64,000 bases of DNA, from NCBI GenBank assembly GCA_037954325.1, contig JBBMNZ010000107.1, positions 62,501 to 126,500 on the forward strand, written 5' to 3'. Source of the DNA: Fistularia commersonii (lineage: Eukaryota; Chordata; Actinopteri; Syngnathiformes; Fistulariidae). Below are positions 1-9,253 of the stretch, in pieces; within the stretch, counting starts at the first letter, position 1, and each line of letters starts with the position of its first letter. The translations under genes were made by a program, and so were the position numbers. The notes beneath the pieces were generated by a model that worked only from the letters and a program-made list of their open reading frames with translations, had not been told where the DNA came from and made no database searches.

Positions 1-16
1 CACACACACACACACA

Positions 17-57
<41 letters not shown>
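1..57. repeat. (CA)n microsatellite
   Basis: CA dinucleotide run with one GA interruption, ending at the CTGAACTC anchor of satellite A. It is the left neighbour of M1 and equals the CA runs at 15066-15194 and 33040-33164. Confidence 0.95.
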
Positions 58-59
<2 letters not shown>

Positions 60-405
60 GAACTCATCATAGCTGTGCAAATAGCATTGGCCGAAACGTA
101 TCCACAACAAAACAAACATTAGCTCATCCACTCATTCACATATGTGTGTGCCTAGAGGTACGGGAGCTCCAGTCATACGTCCGAGTGATCTATGTCCGGA
201 GAAGGCTCACATTGGCCGGTCTAAGGGGTTCTTCTGCCCCCAAGCTTCCCCGCCTCTGAGAGGAGAAACATTACCTCCGCTCCTCCGCTTCTCAGCTCAT
301 CTGCTCAAGGCCCTGGTACTCCCTGTCCGCGACCCCCCCCCCACCTAAACAAATTCACACTCACACACACGCACACACACACACGCACACACACACACAC
401 GCACA

Positions 406-460
<55 letters not shown>

Positions 461-516
461 CTTAACTCATCATAGCTGTGCTAATAGCATTAGCCGAAAC
501 GCATCCACAACCAAAC
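58..516. repeat. Satellite A, M1 (about 1.5 monomers)
   Basis: One whole monomer followed by the start of a second. The monomer holds the core with the string GTGCTAATAGCATTAGCCGAAACG, a 'tccggagaaggctcac' segment, CTCCGCTCCTCCGCT pyrimidine tract, a C-run near 335-345, and a CA run (about 359-465). The second core is cut at CCAAAC (511-516) by the copia LTR. The 68-aa ORF over 142-348 is low complexity and is not called a gene. Confidence 0.85.
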
Positions 517-872
517 TGTTGCGTTTAAGTTCGCAGCTTCTTCGTTTTCCATGTTTCGGAAGGAATTCACAAGTTTGCCTTGTTTGAATCGTCTTTCATT
601 TTCTTCTTCACAGCTCCGGGAATCAACATCGGTTAGCCATGGGACATGTACAGTACAGAGTGAGGGAAAAATTCCTGCCAGCACCGCTATACCAAAAAAA
701 AAACACTGACGTAGAAGTTAACGTCAAGTTAGCTGAACAGTCGCGAAAAACTAAAACAAGTCCCAAACCTTGTCATAAAGTGCCATGCATTTCCTGAGAG
801 TAGATACAAATACAACATATGTATACTAGAATGTAAACTCAAATAAAACTAATGAGATCACCTATCTCAACA
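517..872 (-). mobile_element. Copia family 1, 3' LTR (M1)
   Basis: On the minus strand this 356-bp segment starts TGTTGAGATAGG and ends CGCAACA, the TG...CA ends with short inverted repeat expected of a Ty1/copia LTR. A polypurine tract (GATCAAGAGGGGG) sits directly before it on the minus strand, at about 873-885. The internal ORF's stop codon TGA (869-867) lies in the first bases of the LTR. The left flank is satellite A core ending CCAAAC, so the element inserted into satellite A. No 5' LTR or primer binding site was found. Confidence 0.85.
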
Positions 873-1838
873 CCCCCTCTTGATCTCAACATCCAAAAAA
901 AATCTTTGAACATTTGAATTTCCAAAGAACCACTTTTTGAATTGTTCTATTTTTACCTTTGTCATGAGTTTTGTCGAGATGTCTGCCAACATGTCCTCTG
1001 ATGGACAATAGATAAGATTTATTTTACCCTCACTGAGTGCTTCACGAATGAAATGATATTTTACATCAATGTGTTTTGACCTTTGTCTGTTTACAGGATT
1101 CTTACTCAGTGCGATGGCCCCCTGATTGTCTCCGTAGATTGTTGTGCAACTGTACATTTTGTTGTCCATACCGTTTAACAGTTGAGACAGATGCATGTTT
1201 TCTTGTGCGGTGGTGGCTTCAGCCTCACATGTTGACAGGGCCACTGTGGGCTGTTTCCTTGACTTCCATGCAATGGCTGGGCCTTGTTTTGTTAAACTGA
1301 AACAGTAGCCTGTAGCGCTACGTCTGTCTTCGACAGACCATGCCCAGTCTGAATCACTGTAAGCTATCAGGTTCAAATCCTCCTTATTTTTCTTGAAACT
1401 TAGTTCATAATCAGCTGTCCCCTTCAAATACCTCAGGACATGTTTTGCAGCTACTAAGTTTTTTACTTTTGCCATTGCCAGATTCTGTGATCGTTTGCTC
1501 ACTATCCAGCTGATATCAGGTCTGGTGCAAGTCATGGCATAAAAAAGACTGCCTACAATCTCACGATATTCTTTGGGGTCGACAGGTTCACTTTGCTCAT
1601 TTTCATCAGCTACAGGGATGCCCTCTAATTTTTGCTCACTTGGAGTAGATCTTGCTTTACATTCTGACATTCCAAATCTCTCTAGCATTTTTAGGATGTA
1701 CTTTGTCTGGTTCATTTTGATTTCATCCCCCTTTTGTTCAAATTGTATGCCCAAAAAATATGATAGTTTCCCCAGGTCTTTCATGTTACACTTGAATGTC
1801 ATGTTCTGTTTAAATGTGCTGAGTGCATCATTGCTGCT
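867..1838 (-). pseudogene. Copia family 1 Pol: RT C-terminus and RNase H (M1)
   Basis: This is the last part of a Ty1/copia Pol (311-aa ORF at 867-1802). Visible are KDLGKLSYFLGI typical of copia RT just after the active site, the connection segment, and an RNase H domain with YSDSDW (D150), CEAE (E193/E195), YGDNQGA (D225) and SKHIDVKYHF. M1 lacks 12 nt just after CEAE (four residues present in M2 and M4), next to a catalytic acid. It does keep the C-terminus beyond EALSEG, where M2-M4 have a stop. The N-terminal end is severed at 1839-1856, where the RTE LINE entered the RT active site. The RNase H would degrade the RNA of the RNA:DNA hybrid in a live element; this copy is dead. Confidence 0.85.
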
Positions 1839-1856
1839 TGCTGCAATAATTAAATC
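1839..1856. repeat. Target-site duplication, left copy, RTE in copia (M1)
   Basis: TGCTGCAATAATTAAATC, identical to 3900-3917. It is copia RT coding sequence for the LIIAA residues just after VDD. The pair brackets the RTE LINE. Confidence 0.9.
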
Positions 1857-3899
1857 TTCTTCTTCTTCTTTCGGCTTTTCCCGTCAGGGGTCGCCACAGC
1901 GAGTCAACCTTCTCCATCTAACCCTATTCTCTGTATCTTCCTCTCTCACACCAGCTATCTTCATATCCTCTCTCACTACGTCCATAAATCTTCTCTTTGG
2001 TCTTCCTCGAGACCTATTGCCTGGCAGCTCCATTTCCAGCATCCGTCTACCAATATATTCACTATCTCTTCTCTGTACATGACCGAACCATCTCAGTCTG
2101 GCTTCTCTGACCTTCTCTCCAAAACATCAAACATGTGCCGTCCCTCTGATAGACTCATTCCTGATCCTATCCATCCTGGTCACTCCCAAAGAGAACCTCA
2201 ACATCTTCATCTCTGCAACCTCTAGTTCTGTCTGCTGTCTTTTGGTCATTGGAACAGTTTCTAGTCCATACATCATCGCTGGTCTCACCACTGTCTTGTA
2301 CACCTTTCCTTTTATTCTGGCAAATAGTCTTCTATCACATAGTACCCCTGACACTTTTCTCCACCCATTCCAACCTGCTTGGACCCGTCTCTTCACCTCT
2401 TTTACGCACTCTCCGTTGCTCTGGACTGTTGACCCTAAGTACCTGATATCCTCCAGCTTCTTGATCTCCACTCCCTGTAGCCTCACCGCTCCACCCGAGT
2501 TCCTCTCGTTCACACACATATATTCTGTCTTGCTGCGACTAACTTTCATTCCTCTCCTTTCCAGAGCATACCTCCACCTCTCTAGATTTTCCTCTACCTG
2601 TTGTCTGCTCTCACTACAGATCACAATGTCATCCGCAAACATCATGGTCCATGGGGATTCCTGTCTAACCTCATCTGTCAGCCTATCCATCACCATTGCG
2701 AACAAGAAGGGGCTCAGAGCTGATCTCTGATGGAGTCCCACCTCCACCTTGAACTTCTCGGTTACCCCTACAGCACACCGTACCAGTGTCTCACAGCTGG
2801 CATACATGTCCTGCACCAGTCTAACATACTTCTCTGCCACTCCAGACTTCCTCATACAATACCAGAGCTCCTCTCTTGGCACCCTGTCATATGCTTTTTC
2901 TAGGTCTACGAAAACGCAATGCAGCTCCCTCTGGCCTTCTCTGTACTTTTCTATTAGCATTCTCAACGCAAATACTGCATCTGTAGTACTCTTCCTAGGC
3001 ATGAAGCCATACTGCTGTTCACAAATGCTGACTTCTGCTCTCAGTCTAGTTTCCACTACTCTTTCCCATAACTTCATTGTATGGCTCATCAACTTTATCC
3101 CTCTGTAGTTGCCACAATTCTGCACATCCCCTTGATTCTTAAAAATAGGCACCATCACACTTTGTCTCCATTCTTCAGGCATCTCCTCACTCTCTAAGAT
3201 CCTGTTGAATAATCTAGTCAGAAAATCTACCGCTGCCTCTCCTAGACACTTCCACACCTCCACAGGTATATCATCAGGACCAACTGCTTTTCCACTCTTC
3301 ATCCTCTTCAATGCCTTCCTCACTTCACTTTTACTCATTTTTGCTACTTTGTGGTCTACAATAATCACCTCTTCTACCCTTGCCTCTCTTTCATTTTCCA
3401 CATTCATCAGCTCTTCAAAGTACTCTTTCCATCTTCCTGTCACTCTTCTAGCATCCGTCAATACATTTCTCTCTCTGTCCTTTATCACCCGGACCTGCTG
3501 TACATCCTTTCCATCTTTATCTCTCTGTTTCGCCAACCTGTATAGATCATTTTCAGCCTCCTTACTATCCAACCGAGCATACAAGTCATCATAAGCCCTT
3601 TGTTTTGCCTTTGCTACCTCTATCTTTACCTTTCGCCGCATCTCCCTGAACTCCTGTCTGTTCTCTTCAGTCCTCTCAGTATCCCACTTCTTCTTCGCGA
3701 ACCATTTTCTCTGTATACACTCCTGCACTTCCTCATTCCACCACCAAGTCTCCTTATCTACTTTCCTACCAGATGACACACCAAGTACTCTTCTACCTGT
3801 CTCCCTGATAACACTAGCTGTTGTTGTCCAATCATCTGGAAGCTCTCCCTGACAACCCAGACCCTTTCTCAACTCCTCCCTGAAAACCATGCAACACTC
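1857..3899 (-). mobile_element. RTE-clade LINE inserted in copia (M1)
   Basis: A 5'-truncated RTE LINE (Expander-like by style) on the minus strand. Its 3' end, at the left, has the fish-type tail TCGCTGTGGCGACCCC... followed by a short GAA tract. The endonuclease domain is missing; the sequence begins in the linker before RT. The 18-bp duplications at 1839-1856 and 3900-3917 show target-primed insertion into copia family 1. The same insertion is present in M2 and M4 at the same base and in M3 in part, so it predates the macro-duplication. Confidence 0.9.
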
Positions 3900-3932
3900 T
3901 GCTGCAATAATTAAATCATCTACCCAAAGCAA
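2127..3932 (-). pseudogene. RTE reverse transcriptase, chimeric start with copia VDD codons (M1)
   Basis: 601-aa ORF. Residues 1-11 (MLWVDDLIIAA) are copia family 1 RT active-site codons; LINE sequence follows from about residue 12. RT motifs: CGNYRGIKL (273-281), motif A FVDLEKAYD (341-349), motif B HQRSALSP (401-408), motif C FADD (432-435). Motif B has R where the family has G (HQGSALSP in the M3 and M4 copies), probably disabling. The ORF stops after RGTAHV where the intact frame has CGA (Arg; compare 5690-6016), i.e. a CGA-to-TGA CpG change shared by the M1, M2 and M4 copies. The remaining C-terminal residues lie at about 1888-2126. The M start is a copia codon and not a real LINE start. 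Confidence 0.85.
3900..3917. repeat. Target-site duplication, right copy (M1)
   Basis: Perfect 18-bp match to 1839-1856. About 11 bp of copia RT codons follow before block X starts, so the copia 5' part was lost here independently of the LINE insertion. Confidence 0.9.
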
Positions 3933-4393
3933 ACCTTCTCCACGGCTCTAAACTCGTTCGTCGCCGCTACTTGTGGAACACCGGATGGCTTTCTCCCTCC
4001 GCTTCGTTACATTTTATGTCCGCTAGATGGCGGCATCCGACTGTGCACAGCGCTTGGAGCTCCACCAGGCGATATGGCCGCTGTGTATGAGAGGAATAAA
4101 CGAGTGGGGCCGTGAGTGCAATAAATCCCCCTCCACGTCTTACATGGATGTTATCACCCTGTTACTGTATCTTAACGATACCGCTGTTTTTTCGACCTCA
4201 ATGTTAAGCCGATTTTTAAACATTAAAAAAACAGATTGCTCGATTCAGTGACACCGAGGCCGTGAGTGGAGGACTTATGGAGTCGACTCCTCCGCTTATT
4301 CATTTGTGCATGTCTGGTGCTCCCGGAGCTTCACGCCGACGTCACGGGGATCCGTGTCCGAAGAAGGTGCACCTTGGCCGGTCTGCGGGGTCC
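3927..4393. repeat. Block X, copy 1
   Basis: A ~470-bp non-coding repeat of unknown class. It begins GCAAACCTTCTCCACGGC, contains TGTTATCACCCTGTTACTG, an AATAAA, and near its right end a segment (about 4290-4393) that matches the satellite A core in order: CTCCGCTTATTCAT, GGTGCTCCCGGAGCTTCACG, GTGTCCGAAGAAGGTGCAC, GGCCGGTCTGCGGGGTCCTG. The 74-aa ORF inside is not supported as a gene. Copies are at 6187, 19510, 21790, 24181, 36266 and 63603, and shortened ones at 7840 and 25865. Confidence 0.75.
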
Positions 4394-4466
4394 TGTTGAC
4401 CGGAAGCTGAGACTGGCCCTTCGAAATAACACGGAAAATAATTGAGAGCATATTTCTCAGTTGACA
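4394..4466 (-). mobile_element. Copia family 2 LTR remnant
   Basis: On the minus strand 73 bp from TGTCAACTGAGAAATATGC to GGTCAACA. A polypurine tract (AGCAAGTGGGGGCG) precedes it, as expected at a 3' LTR edge. It matches both ends of the 222-bp solo LTR at 12682-12903, whose middle is missing here. So this is probably an internally deleted LTR. Confidence 0.65.
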
Positions 4467-5594
4467 ACGCCCCCACTTGCTCTCATATTATTGGTATCTT
4501 TGCCCATTTACATCAAAATAAAATACTCATGACCCAAACAACAACTTTGAAAAATTCAACAACTTAAACTGCGATGCAGGCTTTGTCATAACATCTGCCG
4601 GCATCTCTTGTGTTGGACAATAGTGTAGGGCTACCTTTCCACATATTTTCTTTGTGACATCTTAACACACTCTTCTGACTGACATATTTTCTGGGTATTG
4701 ATTTTGATCACTTTGGCCAAGTCCTTCATTTTAAATCTAGCTGTAAGCATGATTTTCACCTCTTTCATTACTTCCTCATCACTCGCAGCTATGATTAAAT
4801 CATCTACCCATATTATGATGATGACTTTGTCATTTTGGTTTTCTTTGACATAGACACAATGATCTGCTTCATTCTGAATAAAGTCGTTGTCAATCAAGTA
4901 AGAATGGAGCATCAGATTCCAATGACGACCTGCCTGTTTAAGGCCGTATAGTCACTTTTCAAGTTTACGCACCAGCTTCTGTTTTGTATTTGTTACTTCA
5001 TACCCTTCTGGTTGTTCTACACAGAGCTCACAATCTATGGGTGCATGAAGATAGGCTGTCTTTACATCCATTTGGTGTAGTAACAAATTTTCCTGAACTG
5101 ATTTCTGCATAAACACCCTCACACTTGTCATATTTGCTGTTGGAGAAAATGTTTCCTCAAAATCCGTGCCATACTTTTGACTGTAGCCCTTAGCAAAATA
5201 ATGAGCTTTATATTTGTTTGTGCCATCTTCATTTCTATTTAGCGCATACGCCCAGCCCCCCCCCCCCCCCCACTGCACACTTGCCTTGGGGTAGCTGTGT
5301 TAGGGTCAAAGTGTTGTTCTCTCTCAATGACTCCATCTCTTCGTCCATAGATTTCATCCACTTGTCAGCATTGAGGGAACTCCTTGCCTCTTTTTATGTC
5401 TGTGGGACACCACACGCCAGTCTATAACAGTAGTCAATGTTAGTGAACACTTGGTCATCGTCAATAGCACTAATCACATAACCATTAAAGTAACTGGGCT
5501 TCTTTTTGGTTCTAGTTGATCGACTCACATTGTCTGCACTGCTTGGCTGTGTCACACGGTCAGATACAGGGTTGCCCATTTCCAAGGTGTACAA
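4467..5594 (-). pseudogene. Copia family 2 RT fragment with RNase H deleted (T copy 1)
   Basis: Reading leftward on the minus strand: the basic RRSTRTKKKPSYF motif that precedes copia RT (5394-5594); RT start with TNKYKAHYFAKGYSQ and motif A QMDVKTAYLHA (4952-5278); motif C WVDD LIIAAS (4631-4912). Breaks: a Ser-to-stop change before LYGLKQ, a frame break at the C-run near 5260-5272, and deletion of nearly all RNase H. Only the YCPTQEMPADVMTK end of RNase H remains, at about 4560-4640, next to the LTR. The active site is W-V-D-D instead of the usual Y-V-D-D. The family differs from copia 1 in the residues after LIIAAS. Confidence 0.8.
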
Positions 5595-6029
5595 AGGTGT
5601 ACAAGACAGTGTTGAGCCCAGCGATGATATATGAGCTAGAAACTGTTACAATGACCGAAAGATAGCAGGCAGAACTAGAGGTTGCAGATATGAGGATGTT
5701 GAGGTTCTCTTTGGGAGTGACCAGGATGGATAGGATCAGGAATGAGTCTATCAGAGGAACAGCACATGTTCGATGTTTTGGAGAGAAGGTCAGAGAAGCC
5801 AGACCGAGATGGTTCGGTCATGTACAGAGGAGGGATAGAGAATATATTGGTAGACGGATGCTGGAATTGGAGCTGCAAGGCAAGAGGTCTCGAGGAAGAC
5901 CAAAGAGAGGATTTATGGACGTGGTGAGAGAGGAGATGAAGGCAGTTGGTGTGAGAGAGGAGGATACGGAGAATAGGGTTAGATGGAGAAAGTTGACTCG
6001 CTGTGGCCACACCTGACAGGAAAAGACAA
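5594..6029 (+). pseudogene. RTE LINE 3' fragment (T copy 1)
   Basis: Plus-strand, 5'-truncated end of the same RTE family, starting at GTGTACAAGACAGTG. The open part at 5690-6016 (108 aa) gives the family C-terminus with RCFGEKVREARPRWFGHVQRRD, i.e. Arg where the full-length copies carry a stop. It joins copia 2 at a shared AAGGTGTACAA (5584-5594), either a target-site duplication or microhomology. The 3' tail expands into (GAA)n. Confidence 0.85.
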
Positions 6030-6152
6030 AAGAAGAAGAAGAAGAAGAAGAAGAAGAAGAAGAAGAAGAAGAAGAAGAAGAAGAAGAAGAAGAAGAAGAA
6101 GAAGAAGAAGAAGAAGAAGAAGAAGAAGAAGGAGAAAAAGAAGAAGAAGAAG

Positions 6153-6182
<30 letters not shown>
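6030..6182. repeat. (GAA)n, about 150 bp
   Basis: Pure GAA except one GGAGAAAAAG break near 6131. It begins where the RTE 3' tail would begin, so it grew from the LINE's own tail. Confidence 0.95.
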
Positions 6183-6186
<4 letters not shown>

Positions 6187-6187
<1 letters not shown>

Positions 6188-6670
6188 AAGAGAGGGTGGG
6201 GGGGAAGCAAACCTTCTTCACGGCTCTAAGCTCGTTCGTCGCCGCTACTTGGGGAACACTGGATGGCTTTCTCCCTCCGCTTCGTTACATTTTATGGCCG
6301 CTAGATGGCAGCATCCGACTGTGCACAGCGCTTGAAGCCCCACCAGGTGATCTGGCAACTGTGTATGAGAGGAATAAACGAGTGGGGCCGTGAGTGCAAT
6401 AAATCCCCCTCCACTTCTTACATGGATGTTATCACCCTGTTACTGTATTTTAACGATACCGCTGTGTTTTCCACCTCAATGTTAAGCCGATTTTTAAACA
6501 TTAAAAACCAAATTGCTCGATTCAGTGACACCGAGGCCGTGAGTGGAGGACTTATGGAGTCGACTCCTCCGCTTATTCATATGTGCATGTCTGGTGCTCC
6601 CGGAGCTTCACGCCGACGTCACGGGGATCCGTGTCCGAAGAAGGTGCACCTTGGCCGGTCTGCGGGGTCC
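6187..6670. repeat. Block X, copy 2
   Basis: Second tandem copy, preceded by GAAAGAGAGGGTGGGGGGGAAGC. It differs from copy 1 by scattered bases and lacks extra A in the TTAAACATTAAAAA stretch, so its ORF (6305-6676) is longer; still no coding signature. Confidence 0.75.
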
Positions 6671-6743
6671 TGTTGACCGGAAGCTGAGACTGGCCCTTCG
6701 AAATAACACGGAAAATAATTGAGAGCATATTTCTCAGTTGACA
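6671..6743 (-). mobile_element. Copia family 2 LTR remnant (T copy 2)
   Basis: Same 73-bp remnant as 4394-4466 with the same polypurine tract at its right, in the same place relative to block X. Confidence 0.65.
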
Positions 6744-7728
6744 ACGCCCCCACTTGCTCTCATATTATTGGTATCTTTGCCCATTTACATCAAAATAAAA
6801 TACTCATGACCCAAACAACAACTTTGAAAAATTCAACAACTTAAACTGCGATGCAGGCTTTGTCATAACATCTGCCGGCATCTCTTGTGTTGGACAATAC
6901 TGTAGGGCTACCTTTCCACATATTTTCTTTGTGACATCTTAACACACTCTTCTGACTGACATATTTTCTGGGTATTGATTTTGATCACTTTGGCCAAGTC
7001 CTTCATTTTAAATCTAGCTGTAAGCATGATTTTCACGTCTTTCATTACTTCCTCATCACTCGCAGCTATGATTAAATCATCTACCCATATTATGATGATG
7101 ACCTTGTCATTTTGGTTTTCTTTGACATAGACACAATGATCTGCTTCATTCTGAATAAAGTCGTTGTCAATCAAGTAAGAATGGAGCATCAGATTCCAAT
7201 GACGACCTGCCAAATTTTCCTGAACTGATTTCTGCATGAACACCCTCACACTTGTCACATTTGCTGTTGGAGAAAATGTTTCCTCAAAATCCGTGCCATA
7301 CTTTTGACTGTAGCCCTTAGCAAAATAATGAGCTTTATATTTGTTTGTGCCAACTTCATTTCTTTTTAGCGCATACACCCACCCCCCCACCCCCACTGCA
7401 CACTTGCCTTGGGGTAGCTGTGTTAGGGTCAAAGTGTTGTTCTCTCTCAATGACTCCATCTCGTCGTCCATAGATTTCATCCACTTGTCAGCACTGAGGG
7501 AACTCCTTGCCTCTTTAAATGTCTGTGGGACACCACACGCCAGTCTATAACAGTAGTCAATGTTAGTGAACACTTGGTCATCGTCAATAGCACTAGTCAC
7601 ATAACCATTAAAGTAACTGGGCTTCTTTTTGGTTCTAGTTGATCGTCTCACATTGTCTGCACTGCTTGGCTGTGTCACACGGTCAGATACGGGGCTGCCC
7701 ATTTCCAAGGTGTACAAAGGTGTACAAG
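6744..7728 (-). pseudogene. Copia family 2 RT with motif A deleted in frame (T copy 2)
   Basis: 269-aa open frame (6908-7717) from MYTLEMGSPVSD to MSQRKYVER. It reads through the basic RRSTRTKKKPSYF segment, the RT N-terminus and WVDDLIIAAS. It lacks about 50 residues between VQENL and AGRHWN, which removes motif A and its catalytic Asp without shifting frame. It cannot polymerise. The matching copy at 24858-25712 has the same deletion. Confidence 0.8.
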
Positions 7729-7807
7729 ACAGTGGTGAGACCAGCGATGATGTATGGACTAGAAACTGTAGAAGAAGAAGAAGAAGAAGAAGAAGAAGAA
7801 GAAGAAG

Positions 7808-7837
<30 letters not shown>
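7729..7837. repeat. RTE scrap plus (GAA)n
   Basis: About 40 bp of RTE (GTACAAGACAGTGGTGAGACC...AGAAACTGT) run straight into GAA repeats at 7770, so the ~390 bp of RTE tail seen in T copy 1 are missing. This RTE scrap reads GTGGTGAGACC like the full-length copies, while T copy 1 reads GTGTTGAGCCC. Confidence 0.85.
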
Positions 7838-7838
<1 letters not shown>

Positions 7839-7839
7839 T

Positions 7840-7963
7840 AGAAAGAGAGGGTGGGGGGGAAGCAAACCTTCTCCACGGCTCTAAACTCGTTCGTCGCCGC
7901 TACTCGGGGAACACCGGATGGCTTTCTCCCTCCGCTTCGTTACATTTTATGGCCGCTAGATGA
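7840..7963. repeat. Block X, shortened copy
   Basis: Only the first ~120 bp of block X (from GAAAGAGAGGG to GGCCGCTAGATGA), cut by (ATC)n. Same junction at 25865-25987. Confidence 0.8.
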
Positions 7964-7965
7964 AG

Positions 7966-8016
<51 letters not shown>
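7966..8016. repeat. (ATC)n microsatellite
   Basis: About 17 ATC units. On the minus strand it is (GAT)n adjoining the end of the copia integrase frame. It equals 25990-26041 in M2 and is longer in M3 (37755-37836). Confidence 0.95.
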
Positions 8017-8018
<2 letters not shown>

Positions 8019-8269
8019 GATCTGAGCTCATCTCTGTCTGGGTTTGTTGCTCTGGAGATGGGTTTGTCACAAATTTTAGCAGTCTGTGTTTTTAGTACTC
8101 TTTCACTATTTGGATAATATACAAAATAAGCTGGACTATTTTTGGCATATCCAATGAAAACTCCCTTCTCACCTCTTGAGTCAAGTTTCTTTTTGTTGTG
8201 CTTGTATGCATAGCACACAGCACCAAACTTTTGCATTTGTGACACATTTGGTTTCTTTCCCGTCAACAT
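8012..8269 (-). pseudogene. Copia integrase C-terminal region (M1)
   Basis: 85-aa frame with KKPNVSQMQKFGAVCYAY and GEKGVFIGYAKNSPAYFVYYP, typical of the copia integrase tail. Past CDKPI the ORF frame runs to a TGA inside the GAT repeat. In the next frame the same bases give a Gln/Ser-rich stretch leading into poly-Asp, like the acidic linker between copia integrase and RT, so a one-base frame change is likely here. Confidence 0.75.
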
Positions 8270-8305
8270 AAAGTAAGCCGTCTGCTTTGTCCGATTATTA
8301 AAGCA

Positions 8306-8860
8306 TCAGTTCCTGACCACCGCTGCTGTCTGCACTGCATGGGTCCACAATGTTTTGGGTAGGTTGCTTCCTAGTAACATGCACCATGCCATGTCGAATA
8401 AAGTCCTCCAGTTTCTCTTTGCTTTCCCGTTTTGGTGTGGTGAGTATGGCGCTGACGTTTCATGTCTAACACCCCGTTTAGTCATTAGTCCTTGGTACTC
8501 TTTTGACATAAACTCAGTACAATTGTCAGATCTCATACACTTAATCTTCCCATAAGGGGCAGTGTCTGCTAAGAATCTCTCTGTGGCACTCACTGTACCA
8601 CTCTTTTGTTTGAGAAAGTACACAAAAATTGTGTTGGAATAATCATCAGTAAACGACAATGCAAATCTGTGTCCATCTATAGATATGGGATCTACTGGCC
8701 CTGCCAGATCTGTATGCACTAAATCAAACACCTTTGTTGCTCTTGCATCAGGCTCTCTGTTTCTGATCTGCACAAACTTCCCTTGAATACACACTTCACA
8801 TGGTGATACAGGTTTTTCAGTTTTCCCTTTGATTACCATACCATCAATCACTTTTGTCAA
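8306..8860 (-). pseudogene. Copia integrase core with E-to-K at the catalytic triad (M1)
   Basis: 184 aa. The CEVCIQGK half of the zinc motif is at 21-28, then the DDE core: D51 in VHTDLAGP and D112 in RSDNCTEF. The third acidic residue is missing: NGKAKRNWRT has Lys at 148 where copia has NGxAERxNRT. The usual G after RSDN is Cys. Integrase would join element cDNA to host DNA; this one should be inactive. M2 (26331-26885) has the same change. Confidence 0.8.
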
Positions 8861-8875
8861 CTTTTGTACATCGCT

Positions 8876-9253
8876 CTAATTACAATGGCCGAAAATTTCA
8901 TGCCATGTTTGTAAATCAAAACACCCTTTGCATTTGTCATTACTTTCATCTGCTGTAGATAGGTAGTAAAGTGTGTTCTGCACATGAATAGGAAATACAG
9001 TACCGTCACTCATTTTGACTATGTCTTTTCCTTCATTGAAGATTACCGTTGCTCCGTTTGCTGTGGCGGCCATCACAGAAAAAATGTCCTGTGGACAGGA
9101 AGGGATGAACATTGCGTTTCTCAGTGGTGCTGTGTGGTGACGTCCTCTGCTGTCTATGAGGATCACCTCTGCCTCTCCCCGCTGCTTCGCCACGCCTTGA
9201 CACTTGGTCGCGTCTGCCAGCTCAACATGGTGTGTGTCAGCTCTGAACGTCAC
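8876..9253 (-). pseudogene. Copia protease end and GAG-pre-integrase domain (M1)
   Basis: 125 aa with FRADTHHVELADATKC (end of the protease/linker region) and FDLQTWHEIFGHCN, the His-His half of the integrase zinc motif (usually LWHxRLGH). The protease active-site DSGA is not found upstream; the frame begins next to the gag fragment, so the zinc knuckle and protease core have been deleted. Confidence 0.7.

Noticed and set aside
1573..2082. Plus-strand ORFs over the copia and RTE segments
   Set aside because: Antisense shadows of recognised minus-strand RT and RNase H frames.
2127..3932. 601-aa ORF as an intact host or LINE gene
   Set aside because: It starts with copia codons, lacks the endonuclease, has a damaged motif B and ends at a shared nonsense codon.
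4027..4251. Block X ORF (MAASDCAQRL...) as a small gene
   Set aside because: Length varies between copies through single-base A-run changes, with no domain and no conservation beyond the DNA repeat.
5979..6393. Poly-Arg, poly-Ser, poly-Leu and poly-Lys ORFs at the GAA tracts
   Set aside because: Frames of a GAA microsatellite; same at 7639-7865, 21579-21996, 23714-24388 and 25624-25909.
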